This document shows, piece by piece, positions 40,858 through 51,900 of a stretch of DNA of 64,000 nucleotides. Below the pieces are notes generated by a model. It saw nothing but the letters and a program-made list of their open reading frames with translations, searched no databases and was not told where the DNA came from. This DNA is from Huiozyma naganishii CBS 8797 (lineage: Eukaryota > Ascomycota > Saccharomycetes > Saccharomycetales > Saccharomycetaceae): positions 186,001 to 250,000 of the forward strand of contig NC_035931.1 in the NCBI RefSeq assembly GCF_000348985.1, written 5' to 3'. The first letter of the stretch is position 1. The number at the start of each line of letters is the position of its first letter. The position numbers and the translations under genes were made by a program.

Positions 40858-42501
40858 ATGGTGGTGCACAAAATGAGTACAGAGAGTCCCGTGGTGATCA
40901 CTGACGCTGAGGATGATTCTGATTTGGAGTGGGTGCGCTGTGAAGGCGACCTAAGGTCCACCTCTCCACAGGTCGCTGTTGATGACGATAGCGATTTTGC
41001 GATAACGGCATCGATAGAGAGGACCCCGACGGATGTGGTGGTTGTGGATGACGAGCCCATCACTATCACGAGCACGCGTGGCAACGACGACACTGATGAG
41101 ATAACAGTGTTAGAGGAGAGGCCCGCCCCACCACCGCCAAATACTACGGAACTGTATTTGCCCGGGAGAAACGTAATGCATATTAGGACGGCACAAAGTG
41201 ATAACCCAATACCAACCTCTTTCAGAAACTTGAGAAGGGACGACGGTGGTTCCGGTGTCGGGGAAGAGCTGAGGAGGAGTAGGAGATTGCGAGAGAGGCC
41301 AAGATGGGGTGGACGGATGACTCCCAGAGCGACAGAGAGAGGACAACGAAGAAGGCGCTCTTTGTTTGTTAACGATGATGGAGAGGATATTTCGCAAAAC
41401 CCGCGGTTTATGAGTATGCTGATGACGATGGACCCAGAATACACCTCAGGGAACCATCCGGCAGCATTAGACGAGGATCCACAGCGAAGAAGAATACGAG
41501 CAAGAATTAACAGTTACCCACCGAATATACAGAGCACGTTCCACTACGCCCAGTCGTTACCGGAGTTCACCTACATTGTGCAAAACACGGACCCCATCAC
41601 TTTCGCAGAATGTCGCGATGATTTGACAAACTTGTTCAGTCAATATCAAAGTATGCAGCATGACGATCGGATGCGCAATGTCGGGCAGCAAGGAAGCAGA
41701 CAAAGCGAACCACGACACGGCACCAACTACAGTCAAAGAAGTGCAGTATCGCATTCAAACAACAGGTACTTTTACCCAGAATTCAACCAATACGAGAGTG
41801 ATGAGGCCCGTGCGCAGTCTCTGCTGCCAAGAATACACGATTTCCTGCAGATGAGATTGATGGGTTATCCTAATGACGACGAGGAAACCACAACGCAGAA
41901 TATTATCAGTATGATACAAGAGAGGGAGGATACGGAAAGAGACACTAGGGTCAAGAACTTCACCGATAAATCAAAACCGCTTCTTAAGAGTATACTAAAG
42001 GAGGCAAAGTCCCTGCCTAGCAATTACAGTGCGAGCTTCCACTATCCCAGTTCTCCTTCAAAACCACAAATACCTGGAGGTTCCACCTCAGAAACGGCCG
42101 AGAGTGAGGAGGTCTCGTGCTGTGTCCTATGCGGTAGCGAGTTAGGTGTTGGGATACCAGACAGTTTTATTGGGAGGAGCGCGGAAGATCGGGACCTGGA
42201 CTTCTCGTCGTTGATATCCAAGTACAGCTTCCCGTGCCCTTACCAGAGTTTGATCAGACCCAACCAGCTGGACAGAGACCTGTCGAAACGAACATTCATG
42301 TCCAAATGCGGGCATGTGTATTGCGGGCGGTGCTTTGCCAGGATCGATAACGCAAAGGCGAAATCAAAGATATCGAAGAAGGAATTGGCCTCATTGAAGG
42401 GCTGTTCCAACCCAAACATATATGGTCCTCGTATTTGTGTGGCTGACGGTTGCACTGCTGTCATCAGGGCAAAGGCTAGGTTGAGAGAACTGTATTTTTG
42501 A
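40858..42501 (+). CDS. SLX5: SUMO-targeted ubiquitin ligase subunit Slx5
   Basis: 547 residues, against 619 in S. cerevisiae. With Slx8 it ubiquitylates SUMO-modified proteins in the nucleus and guards genome stability. Several SUMO-interacting motifs, a hydrophobic core next to acids, lie in the N-terminal 100 residues: PVVITDAEDD, DVVVVDDEP, EITVLEE. A basic RRSRRLRERPR patch follows. The C-terminal RING-type region starts at CCVLCGSELG (about residue 420) and continues with SKCGHVYCGRCFARI and a last Cys pair. The ATG at 40858 is taken; a second at 40873 is possible, and a TTG at 40801 is rejected. Confidence 0.9.
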   Translation: MVVHKMSTESPVVITDAEDDSDLEWVRCEGDLRSTSPQVAVDDDSDFAITASIERTPTDVVVVDDEPITITSTRGNDDTDEITVLEERPAPPPPNTTELYLPGRNVMHIRTAQSDNPIPTSFRNLRRDDGGSGVGEELRRSRRLRERPRWGGRMTPRATERGQRRRRSLFVNDDGEDISQNPRFMSMLMTMDPEYTSGNHPAALDEDPQRRRIRARINSYPPNIQSTFHYAQSLPEFTYIVQNTDPITFAECRDDLTNLFSQYQSMQHDDRMRNVGQQGSRQSEPRHGTNYSQRSAVSHSNNRYFYPEFNQYESDEARAQSLLPRIHDFLQMRLMGYPNDDEETTTQNIISMIQEREDTERDTRVKNFTDKSKPLLKSILKEAKSLPSNYSASFHYPSSPSKPQIPGGSTSETAESEEVSCCVLCGSELGVGIPDSFIGRSAEDRDLDFSSLISKYSFPCPYQSLIRPNQLDRDLSKRTFMSKCGHVYCGRCFARIDNAKAKSKISKKELASLKGCSNPNIYGPRICVADGCTAVIRAKARLRELYF

Positions 42502-42817
42502 CTTGTCTATACACACATATACATATACGTAGGAGAGTTGTTACACAACGAATAACCATAATAGCATATTCTATTTCTCCATCTGAATACAATACAGTAG
42601 ACCTGCCTCACGCTAAATTTTGATCTAGCCATTTCCTTGTCTAATTAGTACATTATATATTCGTACACATGTCTACGGATATTAAAGGTAAGGCCATCTA
42701 TTAAAGTCTTTGTGATTTGTGGTGGCGCTCCATTGGTCTAGTGGAATACTTTTCTTCGTACTTCTTCCTTCCCTATTTGATCCAACAGGGAAAGGGCGTC
42801 ACCGTTCATCTGCTTCT
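42502..42817. other. Convergent intergenic SLX5-CYSTM gene
   Basis: About 315 bp between convergent 3' ends, with ATATACATATAC-like sequence soon after SLX5 (about 42520) as a probable polyadenylation efficiency element. No gene. Confidence 0.5.
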
Positions 42818-43265
42818 CTACAGAAGCATGTCCAGGGTACAACAGATACACAACCCAGCTAGTAACCCAGTCATACAATCCTCATTGTTCCTAGATGCTG
42901 GTTGTTGCTGCACGTATATTGGCTGCTGCTGCTGAGGAGGTTGTTGGTAATACTGAGGTTGTGGTTGCTGTTGGTAATATTGTGGCTGTTGTTGTACGGG
43001 AGCAGGTGCGTATCCCCTGTCGTACTGGGCACTTTGTGGGGGTGGTGCACTTGGACGAGCGTACTTGAGAGATGGGTTATCACGTTTCGCGAGAGATCAA
43101 AACTGTTAGTAACTTTCGATATCATCGCCGGGCTTATTCAATATAGGAGGAGGGTACAGATTTCCTCTACATTCGTTGAAAAGAGGGCTCCTATACATGA
43201 TAAGACACGCAGGCTAATACACATACCTGTTGTTTATTGTCACCGTAATAATCGTTGGCAGACAT
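42818..43265 (-). CDS. Spliced CYSTM-module membrane protein (YDL012C-like)
   Basis: Two exons: 43227-43265 ([13 protein letters not shown]) and 42818-43063, joined in phase 0 across a 163-bp intron. The intron begins GTATGT, has a perfect TACTAAC branch point at 43105-43111, and ends at the first AG after it (AAG, 43064). The 94-residue product is Gln/Pro/Tyr-rich ([15 protein letters not shown]) and ends in [23 protein letters not shown], a CYSTM tail anchor for the plasma membrane. S. cerevisiae YDL012C is also spliced, while its ohnolog YBR016W is not. The function is thought to concern stress tolerance at the membrane. Reading exon 2 in other frames gives only noise. Confidence 0.9.
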
Positions 43266-43655
43266 GGCCCGGAAAGAGTCTTGGTTGACTTGTTTCCGAT
43301 ACGAAGGGCAGTTGTGATGGCCCAGTCCTCTGCTTATTTATTGATTTACGGACTCGAAATCTGAGAGTCTCGAGGAAAAAAACGGAAGAAGGCTGTTACC
43401 CGACTTTAACAGCGGTATAACCTCCTATTCGAGTGAGGCCACGGCATGAACGACGCCTCGGTGAAGTAGCACTCGTGATAGTATCCAACGGCATCATTCA
43501 CGACTGTGGTTAAATAAACAGTATTATTGCAGTTCACCAATTGATAATTAATTTCATCAACTGGAGAGGATACGATAGCTTATATAAGACACATGCGATA
43601 AGTCTGTTTTATCTGACACAGTGTTGCGCCGCGTGCATTAGCAACGGATCCGTGG
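43266..43655. other. Intergenic upstream of the CYSTM gene
   Basis: About 390 bp serving as promoter of the CYSTM gene and 3' flank of the next gene. TATATAAGAC at about 43579 is TATA-like but on the plus strand. No gene. Confidence 0.45.
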
Positions 43656-44216
43656 TTATTGGGGCCGTCCCCTTTTCTTCCAGAGTCTGTGATCAAAAAT
43701 ATGACGGCATTTGTGCTTGAACCGATCCCAGCGACCTGCGCATTCATAATCGTTGATCAACTCTCTGTCCTTCTCAGTAATTCTGGCTGCCTGCAACCAA
43801 AATCTCATAAAATCAGCCTGTTCGTTCCTTCTCGATTGCAAAATTAGGTTCTCCTTTCTAATATTAGGAGGGTCCATCCCCGTTTGCCTCTTGGGGGACC
43901 AGAATTCTGGATCAACAATAGCTTTCAAAAATGGCGATTTTGTTCGCCGACTCAATGCCAACAATTCCTTATATCTTTCCTCAGAGGTTTCGTAGTATAT
44001 GTTCTCCTTCAAAAGCTGGCACCCTGTTGCCTCGTCAGGTTGCTCTGTGGTCCCGGATAGCGACACTTCATACATTTGATCTCCCTTCACTTCCCCGAAT
44101 CTTTCACCTTGCGCGGCTACTTCGCTTAGATTTTTAGCGTTCTGCCGCTGTAGCGAATAATCAATATTCAAATGATGGAAACGTTCCGGCATTGCGTTCC
44201 GGTGGCTTGGTTCCAT
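43656..44216 (-). CDS. Unrecognised 186-residue protein
   Basis: An ATG-started frame of 186 codons that I do not recognise. The N-terminal half is polar. The C-terminal half is Arg/Lys- and aromatic-rich with FLKAIVDPEFWSPKRQ, RNEQADFMRFWLQAARITEK and CAGRWDRFKHKCRHIFDHR. The tail is basic (WKKRGRPQ). It has two Cys near the end and no transmembrane segment or signal peptide. It lies between the CYSTM gene and YPK3, both on the same strand. The length, normal codon use and aromatic pattern argue that it is a real gene; the basic tail might suit a nuclear or nucleic-acid role, but that is a guess. Confidence 0.65.
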   Translation of the reverse strand: MEPSHRNAMPERFHHLNIDYSLQRQNAKNLSEVAAQGERFGEVKGDQMYEVSLSGTTEQPDEATGCQLLKENIYYETSEERYKELLALSRRTKSPFLKAIVDPEFWSPKRQTGMDPPNIRKENLILQSRRNEQADFMRFWLQAARITEKDRELINDYECAGRWDRFKHKCRHIFDHRLWKKRGRPQ

Positions 44217-44492
44217 AATATATCGTACGATGGGTGCCCTTTGGCTTCGAAACTCTTCCTACACTTTTACCTCTATTTTCTGAGTGGTAACACTTTATTT
44301 CCATTTTTTTTGTGTGTGTGTGAAGAGGGTCCACTATTAAGTGGAAGCCAACGTGTGTGAAATAAGACTCAGGAAGAATATGAAATCATTAAAATAATAG
44401 AGAGCTGGTGTATAGTCTATCACAGATATTAATGTTGTTGCACGGATGAGTTCATAGTATTACACAGAGAGTTTACTGTTCCAGTTCTGACT

Positions 44493-46019
44493 TTAGAAGT
44501 ATCTGTCCAAGTAGCTCCCGCTTGCCTTGTAACTAAAGCCCTTGAAAAGGTCATCTTTAGAATTCCTAGCCGGGATTTCCATTGTGTACCCATCATCGTA
44601 TGACATCGAGGTGAATTCAGAGTCGAAATTCTCGGCCAATTCCCAGTCGGTAATTAGGGGAACAATTGGTCCCAGAGTAGTGTGCTGTAAGTCACCACTT
44701 TCCATCAACTTCCAATCAATCTTCCTGAATATAAAGTGTGACTGGTACTTCAGTTCTCTCTGTTTACCGACTTTCTTCTTCTTGCCCTTGCCCTGTCTTG
44801 AATCTTCCCTTGTTTCTGCCCAGTATTTATCCACCTGCCATCTCTTAAGTTTATCCTTTTTCAAAAGCCAGTTCAACATGTCCTTCATACCTTCACTCAA
44901 GTAATACGGAATTTTAGGCCCATTTTTGTCCTTTTGAATCTTGTTTATTATGACTTTATGATTTGTACCCGTATAAGGTGGTTTCCCGACAAGCATATCG
45001 AAAAGAAGACACCCTAGGGAGTACCAATCACAGTTCTTGTTGTATGGTAGCCCCTGTAGGATCTCTGGAGCCGCGTACTCGGGGGTACCGATAATCGAGT
45101 GCAACGTGAAAACATCGTCGACTTGGTTAGACATATCGTTATCTTCCAGACTTTTCTTGCTCAGACCAAAATCTGTCAGAACCAAGTGCCCCCTGTCATT
45201 TAGCAGGCAATTCTCCGGTTTCAAGTCTCTATAAACTATCCCCTTGTCATGTAAGAATTTCAGCGCGCAACTGATTTCAGCCGCGTAAAAGGAGACAGTA
45301 TCCTCATCTAGTGTACCATGCTCCTTAAGATGGAAGAAAAGTTCCCCCCCGGGGACGTACTGTAAAATAAGATACAATTTAGACACGTCGTGGAATGAAT
45401 AAAACAACTTGACGATATTAGGGTGTTCTAACTCGGAAAGAATTGTCTTTTCTGCAAATGTCCGCTCGATATTTTTATTATCCGGCTTATCCTCTTTGGC
45501 GTCGTCTTTGATCTCTTGTTCATTTATCAAGATTTCTGCCTTTTTCAATTGTTTCATGGCAAACAGTTTATTTGATTTTTGATCCTTCACCAATATAACT
45601 TTACCATAGGCTCCCTTCCCCAATACTCTTACAGGCTGGAAGTCTTGCAAATTCCTTGAGTTCGGGTCACCACTAGTATGGTTTGAAGTTGGAGATGAAG
45701 TGGTCACCCCCGTGTCTGAATGTGGAGATGCGTTAGTCTCATCTCCGTTTTTCGCCGATGAGATTGAAACTTTCCTTGTATGCATGGGTGAAAGTACAGA
45801 AAACTTGGCCACTGCCGATGGCCTTCTCTTCTCTGTATGCCTCGCGGAGGGCACATCGACATCCAAATAATCCTGTAGAGACTGTGGTGGCTCACTGATC
45901 ATATCGTGACACTCGTCATTGGAAATAATCGTTTCCTCATTATCTGAAAAGGGAGACCTGGTGATAACAGGCTTCTCCAATTCCAGATTTTTCAAATCCT
46001 CATCCAACTCAAATATCAT
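44493..46019 (-). CDS. YPK3: AGC-family protein kinase Ypk3 (S6 kinase-like)
   Basis: 508 residues, against 525 in S. cerevisiae. Ypk3 phosphorylates ribosomal protein S6 under TORC1 control. The kinase domain (about residues 128-410) has the Gly loop VLGKGAYGKV, the Lys in FAMKQLKK, the catalytic loop VYRDLKPEN (about 263), and DFGLSKK. The activation loop with SIIGTPEYAAPEIL has the PDK1-site Thr/Ser context. A polar insert follows FAMKQLKKAEILINEQE. The C-terminal AGC tail ends with the hydrophobic motif FKGFSYKAS. In order and length it fits YBR028C. Confidence 0.92.
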   Translation of the reverse strand: MIFELDEDLKNLELEKPVITRSPFSDNEETIISNDECHDMISEPPQSLQDYLDVDVPSARHTEKRRPSAVAKFSVLSPMHTRKVSISSAKNGDETNASPHSDTGVTTSSPTSNHTSGDPNSRNLQDFQPVRVLGKGAYGKVILVKDQKSNKLFAMKQLKKAEILINEQEIKDDAKEDKPDNKNIERTFAEKTILSELEHPNIVKLFYSFHDVSKLYLILQYVPGGELFFHLKEHGTLDEDTVSFYAAEISCALKFLHDKGIVYRDLKPENCLLNDRGHLVLTDFGLSKKSLEDNDMSNQVDDVFTLHSIIGTPEYAAPEILQGLPYNKNCDWYSLGCLLFDMLVGKPPYTGTNHKVIINKIQKDKNGPKIPYYLSEGMKDMLNWLLKKDKLKRWQVDKYWAETREDSRQGKGKKKKVGKQRELKYQSHFIFRKIDWKLMESGDLQHTTLGPIVPLITDWELAENFDSEFTSMSYDDGYTMEIPARNSKDDLFKGFSYKASGSYLDRYF

Positions 46020-46783
46020 TGTTTGAAATTGGAGACCAGTGGGAAGCTAACGGGAACTGTTCCAGCTGTCTCAGAAGTTGAGTGCATGCTGCCTCTCTCT
46101 TCTTAACCTGAGAAGCATGCATAGAAAATCTTCTCGAAAACAAAAAGGCGCGGTCACGTGCCGCAAATATAAACGGCGGACACTACATAAATCTGGTAAT
46201 TTCTCGGTGGTGCCATAGACAGAAAACAAGTTCGTTTGTGGGCGACTACATTCAGAGGGCCTGGTCAAATAAAACCACAGAGCAGTCAATTCAACGATGC
46301 GGGACCAGCTAAACCCCCCACCCCGTACTAATCCAGCCAAGACACTTCCCTTCCCTGGCAACCACTTCCAAAGTATAAGCATCCTCCAACCACCACCCAG
46401 CAGCGTCTTCAAACACCCGTTCAGGACACTATGACTCCAGGGATCTACACCACTACTACTGTATTACGCTATACTACCATACTATACTGCAAACCCGCAC
46501 ACCACAGCAAAACCCGCGGTGTCATATTAGGGGTACCTTGACACCCACCCACACACCCACAATTTCCGCTTTGGGAAACTGTGTAAACAAAGCAGATAAA
46601 GTTGTTGTTCACTTTTTGAAACTTCTGGAAGCGTTCTTGTTTATTATTAGTTGAATTATCGAAACAGGAGCAGAAGAACTGGTGTTGCCTCCAACTGTAG
46701 ACTGTTCCAGTGTGTTGAAGAGGCTTCTCAGATATACATACACACACAGGGTCCCGCTTCTTTGGAAAAGGTCCGTAGCAGAG
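46020..46783. promoter_or_regulatory. Divergent promoter YPK3 / HOS3
   Basis: About 765 bp. GGTCACGTGCC, an E-box with flanks, is at about 46152-46162, and ACACACCCACA-like C-rich stretches are at about 46535-46560. The frames here start with TTG or GTG and are not convincing. No gene was recognised. Confidence 0.45.
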
Positions 46784-48817
46784 ATGTCGCAGGATCCCTT
46801 AGAGGAGTTTTACATCCAGTTCCAGAAATTTGTTCAAAACAACCCAAATGTCATCTCAGCGGCCCGATCGGCTTCCCAGATTCCAGAGTCCGCGAAGGCA
46901 GTCATTGTGCTGTCGCCACTGTCCTTACAGCATGTTTTCTCCAGGGATTGGGTCTCCAATTCGTACAGGAAGACGATTGTAGAGAGACCGGAAAGGTTGC
47001 TTGCTGCATCCATGGGGGTCGCCGCTGCTATTACTATGTACCCAGCGCTTTTCACACTGAAGACTTCACATAATAGGGCTGGATCGCTGAATGCCCCTCA
47101 TGTTTTGAAAGTCCATGGATCTCGTTGGCCAAGGGAAGTCTATAAACTGTGTAAAAGAGCGGATGAGAAATTGGCCAGGGGAGAGATTGAAGTCCCGAAA
47201 GAATGGAACGCGGGGGATATATACTTGAGCTCAGCAACATTAACTGCTTTGAGAGGTACCATAGGGGCTCTGGAGACAGGGGTCGATACAATATTCACGG
47301 GTGCGTCCCCTGAACACATAAGTAATAGAGTGTTTGTCGTGGTGAGACCACCGGGGCATCATTGTCATGTTACTGGACCCTCCGGCTTTTGCCTGCTGAA
47401 CAATGCACATATTAGTATTGAATACGCAGCTGATACTTACGGAGTCACCCATGCGGCGATCCTTGATTTCGACTTACATCATGGAGACGGAACGCAGGAT
47501 ATATGTTGGAAACGTGCTGGGTTTAAACCAGATGGGGCCACCCGTGAGGAGAACGAGGAACCGTACGATGATTTTGGGAAAAGAACCGCTGCGTTCCCCA
47601 AAGTAGGGTATTTCTCAATGCACGATATAAATTCGTTCCCCACGGAATCAGGGTATGCCACTTCAGAAAATATTAGAAATGCATCCACATGTATCATGGA
47701 TTCTCACGATCTGAATATATGGAACGTTCATTTAGCTCCATGGGCCACAGAGGAAGATTTTATGAAACTGTACAGATCCAAATATCGTACTCTATTCGCT
47801 AAGGCAGACGAGTACTTCAAAACAGCAAGATTAGAGATGCAGAAGCAGGGGACACCATTTAAGGGGCTCGTCGTCATAAGTGCTGGGTTTGACGCCTCAG
47901 AGTTCGAACAGACTTCTATGCAAAGGCACTCGGTGAACGTCCCCACGGAATTCTACACACTGTTCACTAAGGACGTTTTGAAACTCGCTCAAATGCATAC
48001 CCAAGGTAAAGTACTTTCAGTGATGGAAGGTGGCTATTCCGATAAGGCAATAACCTCGGGAGTCTTTGCTCATTTGATCGGGCTGCAGAACCAAGACTGG
48101 ATTAGAGAGTGGGGGTCAGAACAGGTGGTCAAAGAAATCGTCAGAGGTTGTAAACCAAACTGGAAACCTTACAAGACCAAGCGGGCCCAAGATGTTATCA
48201 GAATTTGGGCAGAGGAGGTGATTAGGCTTGGTCGCGCCATGATACCCGAGTTCAAGGAAACGCTGTTTCAAGAACCCTCCAATGGTGCAGCCACTTTACC
48301 ACCAGGACAAAACACCATTGCACAAAGACTCACAAGAGCACAAGCCTCCTCCATACCGAAAGAGCAGATCCAGAAACCAGAAGTTGTACAGGCTAGTAAC
48401 CCAGTCAGCCACAATGTTCCTTTCATCGAGCAAGATTTATCCAGTGATAATGAGGATGAGGATTACGAATATGATGAGGCGTTGAATCAATCATTCAACA
48501 GAACCGTTGAAGACATTACCATTGACGATATTTCAAGACACTTGGAAACTTTGGAGATTATCCAGAGTGAAGACGAGGAAGAGGAACAGGCGCCGCCAAA
48601 ACAAGGGACGTATAAGTACACCACTAAAGATCCACGCCACCCGAATAACAACGCTTATAAAGTACCATCCAACACCACTACTGAATACCTAAGACACACT
48701 CGTCGCCAAACAAAACCTAAACAGGAACCGCCCGCGTATGATGACAGCGACATATCTATGATATCTTATGTCTCGACTAGGAAACACACCACAAGAAGTG
48801 GAGAGAGCAAGTGGTAG
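46784..48817 (+). CDS. HOS3: Histone deacetylase Hos3
   Basis: 677 residues, against 697 in S. cerevisiae Hos3. It is a class II-type, zinc-dependent deacetylase, bud-neck localised in S. cerevisiae and able to act as a homodimer. Catalytic motifs are RPPGHHCH (about residue 190), the zinc-binding DFDLHHGDGTQD (about 229), VISAGFDASEFE and MEGGYSDKA. The acidic C-terminal region (DEDEDYEYDEALNQSFNRTVED) is a Hos3 feature. The ATG at 46784 opens MSQDPLEEFYIQFQ; an upstream GTG frame is rejected. BEM3 next door matches YPL116W-YPL115C, which separates it from HDA1. Confidence 0.93.
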   Translation: MSQDPLEEFYIQFQKFVQNNPNVISAARSASQIPESAKAVIVLSPLSLQHVFSRDWVSNSYRKTIVERPERLLAASMGVAAAITMYPALFTLKTSHNRAGSLNAPHVLKVHGSRWPREVYKLCKRADEKLARGEIEVPKEWNAGDIYLSSATLTALRGTIGALETGVDTIFTGASPEHISNRVFVVVRPPGHHCHVTGPSGFCLLNNAHISIEYAADTYGVTHAAILDFDLHHGDGTQDICWKRAGFKPDGATREENEEPYDDFGKRTAAFPKVGYFSMHDINSFPTESGYATSENIRNASTCIMDSHDLNIWNVHLAPWATEEDFMKLYRSKYRTLFAKADEYFKTARLEMQKQGTPFKGLVVISAGFDASEFEQTSMQRHSVNVPTEFYTLFTKDVLKLAQMHTQGKVLSVMEGGYSDKAITSGVFAHLIGLQNQDWIREWGSEQVVKEIVRGCKPNWKPYKTKRAQDVIRIWAEEVIRLGRAMIPEFKETLFQEPSNGAATLPPGQNTIAQRLTRAQASSIPKEQIQKPEVVQASNPVSHNVPFIEQDLSSDNEDEDYEYDEALNQSFNRTVEDITIDDISRHLETLEIIQSEDEEEEQAPPKQGTYKYTTKDPRHPNNNAYKVPSNTTTEYLRHTRRQTKPKQEPPAYDDSDISMISYVSTRKHTTRSGESKW

Positions 48818-48997
48818 ATATTCTAAATAACACATGGAGTTTACGTTTCATAGTAATTGCATATCTGTATTTATAGCCCAAACACATTTACCAAAATAAT
48901 TCAAGGTCTCAAGTATTGAGAAACTTCTTACTCCTTTTTTGTTCTCTTAAACATCATGATATAAAATAGTACACGGAATCACGAGTATCCAACATCT

Positions 48998-51900
48998 CTA
49001 GAGTTGAGGAATATGGACATCTACGTGCTCTCTTTCTTCGTCAGGAATGGGTTCCTCGCCCTTGAAAATACATTTGAAATCAACGATGAAAGGCTGCAGC
49101 ATTGTTATTGGGACGTTCAACGTCGGAAGAAAAAACAATGCATAGGTTTCGCAGATTCATCTTGTTGAACTTCTTGTTGTCGATAATCCTATTCAGTAGC
49201 TCGAAAAGTGCATACATCAACGAGATATTAGCATGTGGCAATTGGCCTTGTTGTATTAGTTTTTGATACTCAAAAGCTATTGCACGATCATTGGAATGAT
49301 ACTCGCTCACAATCTTCTTCAAAGTCAAGAACTGCTCGTCACCAAATATTAGATGGGGCAAATTTCTCAGATACAACTTCAACAACCCGCTAACCGTGTT
49401 CACCCCCAAGTAGGCATGTTGTTCCTCTTCCTCATAATTGCACAGATCGACGTCATGATCTCTGTCAAATGTTTCTTGCAGAGTTTTTATCAGTGTGCTG
49501 GATCCACTCAATCTAAATATACCTTCCTCGCGTATGCCTTGATTCTTATACAGATATTCCAAGCATCGATAAACGACAGTCGGTATATCATACTCTCCTT
49601 GGTACAGGTGCGAGCTTAATTTTAAGCACGCATCTAAGGATGAACCAAAAACTACAGGCTGGTCGTACGATAACTCAATTTGAGAACTGTTCAATTCCGC
49701 TGACTTTTGCGTCGTTAATGACTTACTGCTATCGGGAGTTAAAATGGTCACTGGTTCAAAATCACTCGGTGTGGTGCTGGGTGCACCTCCTTGCACGCCT
49801 GTTGAGTTTGACGAGATGTTCAGTTTCTTAAATGGAAACAAACTTCTCATCTTCAATCTTCTTATATCCCTTTCATCGGCTACATCTGGCTGCCTTGGCG
49901 AAGAGGCCACACTTGTGTGACTACTTGTCCGTCCCAATGGTTGCGTTGACTTTTGTTCTACTCTGAGCTCGTTGCTGCTATAATTTTGGTCAATAATGGA
50001 ACTAGAATCCGTCTTAGACAGCGAGTTGGCGCCCTCGACGGAGTTCGGTTGTGAAGATTGATCCCCGTGGCTCATATTCGGGGAGTGTGCGTTCAAATAT
50101 TGCAGCGACTGACCTGTTAGTTGGTTTAGGGCAGATAACCATGATTCACGCTCTTTAGCGGTTTCCAAACAAATGTAGTACTTAGAAATTGAGGATAATC
50201 CGCTCTTTTTGTGTTCATTAATCAAGAACCCATTCTTCGTCCCGTATCTATCTTCTGGAATGTTCGGTATTATTTCAATAGCGCAATGCTGTAATTTGAT
50301 AACCTCCGCAATTTGATCTCTTTCTAATAGTTGCAGAATACCATCATTCAGGATAGCATACCTTATTCTCCATCCAATATTATTGCTTAAGGCTTTCTTT
50401 GGTCTTCTCATAACCACAGTACCTTCCTTCGTGGTATCCCCAAGCATTGGTGGGTTCATGACAGTATCTGTACTCAAAAATTGGGCGATTTTTAATGACA
50501 CGTTAGGCGGGAACGCAGGAACGCTGAATATACTAGCAAAGTACTCGTTCAGCAACTCCCTTCTCATAGCCACCTTCGCTGGTATGATTGCCTGGAATAG
50601 GCTGCGATCGGGTAAAGAAGGTAACGAGAGATTAGATATGTGGGATTTCATGTAGACGTCTAGTTCCCGTATTTTCTGGATAGACTTGGAGAATTTGAAC
50701 ATTTCCTTATCCGTCTTACGGTCTATTACGCTTATCAGTACGAGATGCTCGTCCCTGTCCAAATCATTCTCTTGGAATAAAGAGCTGACTATCTCTAGTT
50801 TTATCGTACCAAACTCATCTGGCTGTACAAATAGTGGGATTTCTGAGACCATACTAGCTACGTGAGATTGCACAGTCCCAGTACTGATGGAGCGTTGAGT
50901 GTCCGTCACAACATCGGGGTTAAAATCGTCTTGCACCTTTAATATCTGGGAAGAAACAGATCTGGAACCTGCTGTTAATGTTGCTGGTACGGCGGGCAAG
51001 CTTGAATTCTTCATAGTAGGCTTCTTCAAACCATCCTCCATCTTTTCTGCCGCAACTTTGGTCTTGATGTGCAAATCCAAGGCTGACTCTAAGTATGCTT
51101 TATTGTTTAAGGTTGAGGGTAAAGTACTTTTCATAGCACTTGTATGCGAATCATTCTTGTTCAACAAGATAGGAGACCCTAGCTCAGTGTTAGGAGGTGG
51201 AGTGGTTACTGTTGGTCGGGATGATTGCGTTATGCTCTTGTTGATGCTATTAATGGACAAGGAGTCTGAGGGGGGGTAATGTTCCCCTGATACATTCCTC
51301 ACTGAATTTGTTCTTGCGGATAACGGCGAATTACCTGATTCGGAGGAGTCGTCTTTGGTTTGTAGAGGCATATTACGAGTATTGATAGGATGAGTGTAGT
51401 TTAGCGAATCTCCGCCAAATTTATCCCTTGGTGGAATATTTTCTGTGATCATTGTAGGTGAACAGTTGAAATCAGCTCTTGATTCAACAAAGGTTTTCTT
51501 CAAAGGTGATCGTATTTGGTTGTTTATCACGGAGGTCATTCTGTTTGGATTTTGAGGCGAGCGTGCTCGTTCCTGGACGGGGGACTGCGTTTTTTTTGGC
51601 GATTTGATTTGAATCCGTGAGGTCGTGTAAGTTACAGAAGCCGTTGGTTTGCCCGGACTCTCAGTACTGCCGCTATTACTTGGCGAGAGGATTGGGTCAA
51701 TAAAGGGATTGTTGTTCAAGGCCCGCAAATTGACGTCATCACTCTTCAAAGGGCTTTTCGCATCGCTAGTAGACGTTTTTATGGTAGTCGCCGGGGACGG
51801 TGGGTTGTCAACCATACCACTAATCAACTTTTTTCCTGGTAAACTAATGCGCGGAACCTCATTTGACTTACTATAACTCGATGCGGTAGAGCTTATTATG

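Noticed and set aside
46071..46412. A 113-codon minus-strand frame between YPK3 and HOS3.
   Set aside because: It has no ATG at its start, lies in a divergent promoter, and has no recognisable motif.
46682..48817. First taken as HDA1 because of the class II deacetylase motifs.
   Set aside because: The C-terminal acidic region, the length and the neighbour BEM3 (YPL115C) fit HOS3 (YPL116W) better.
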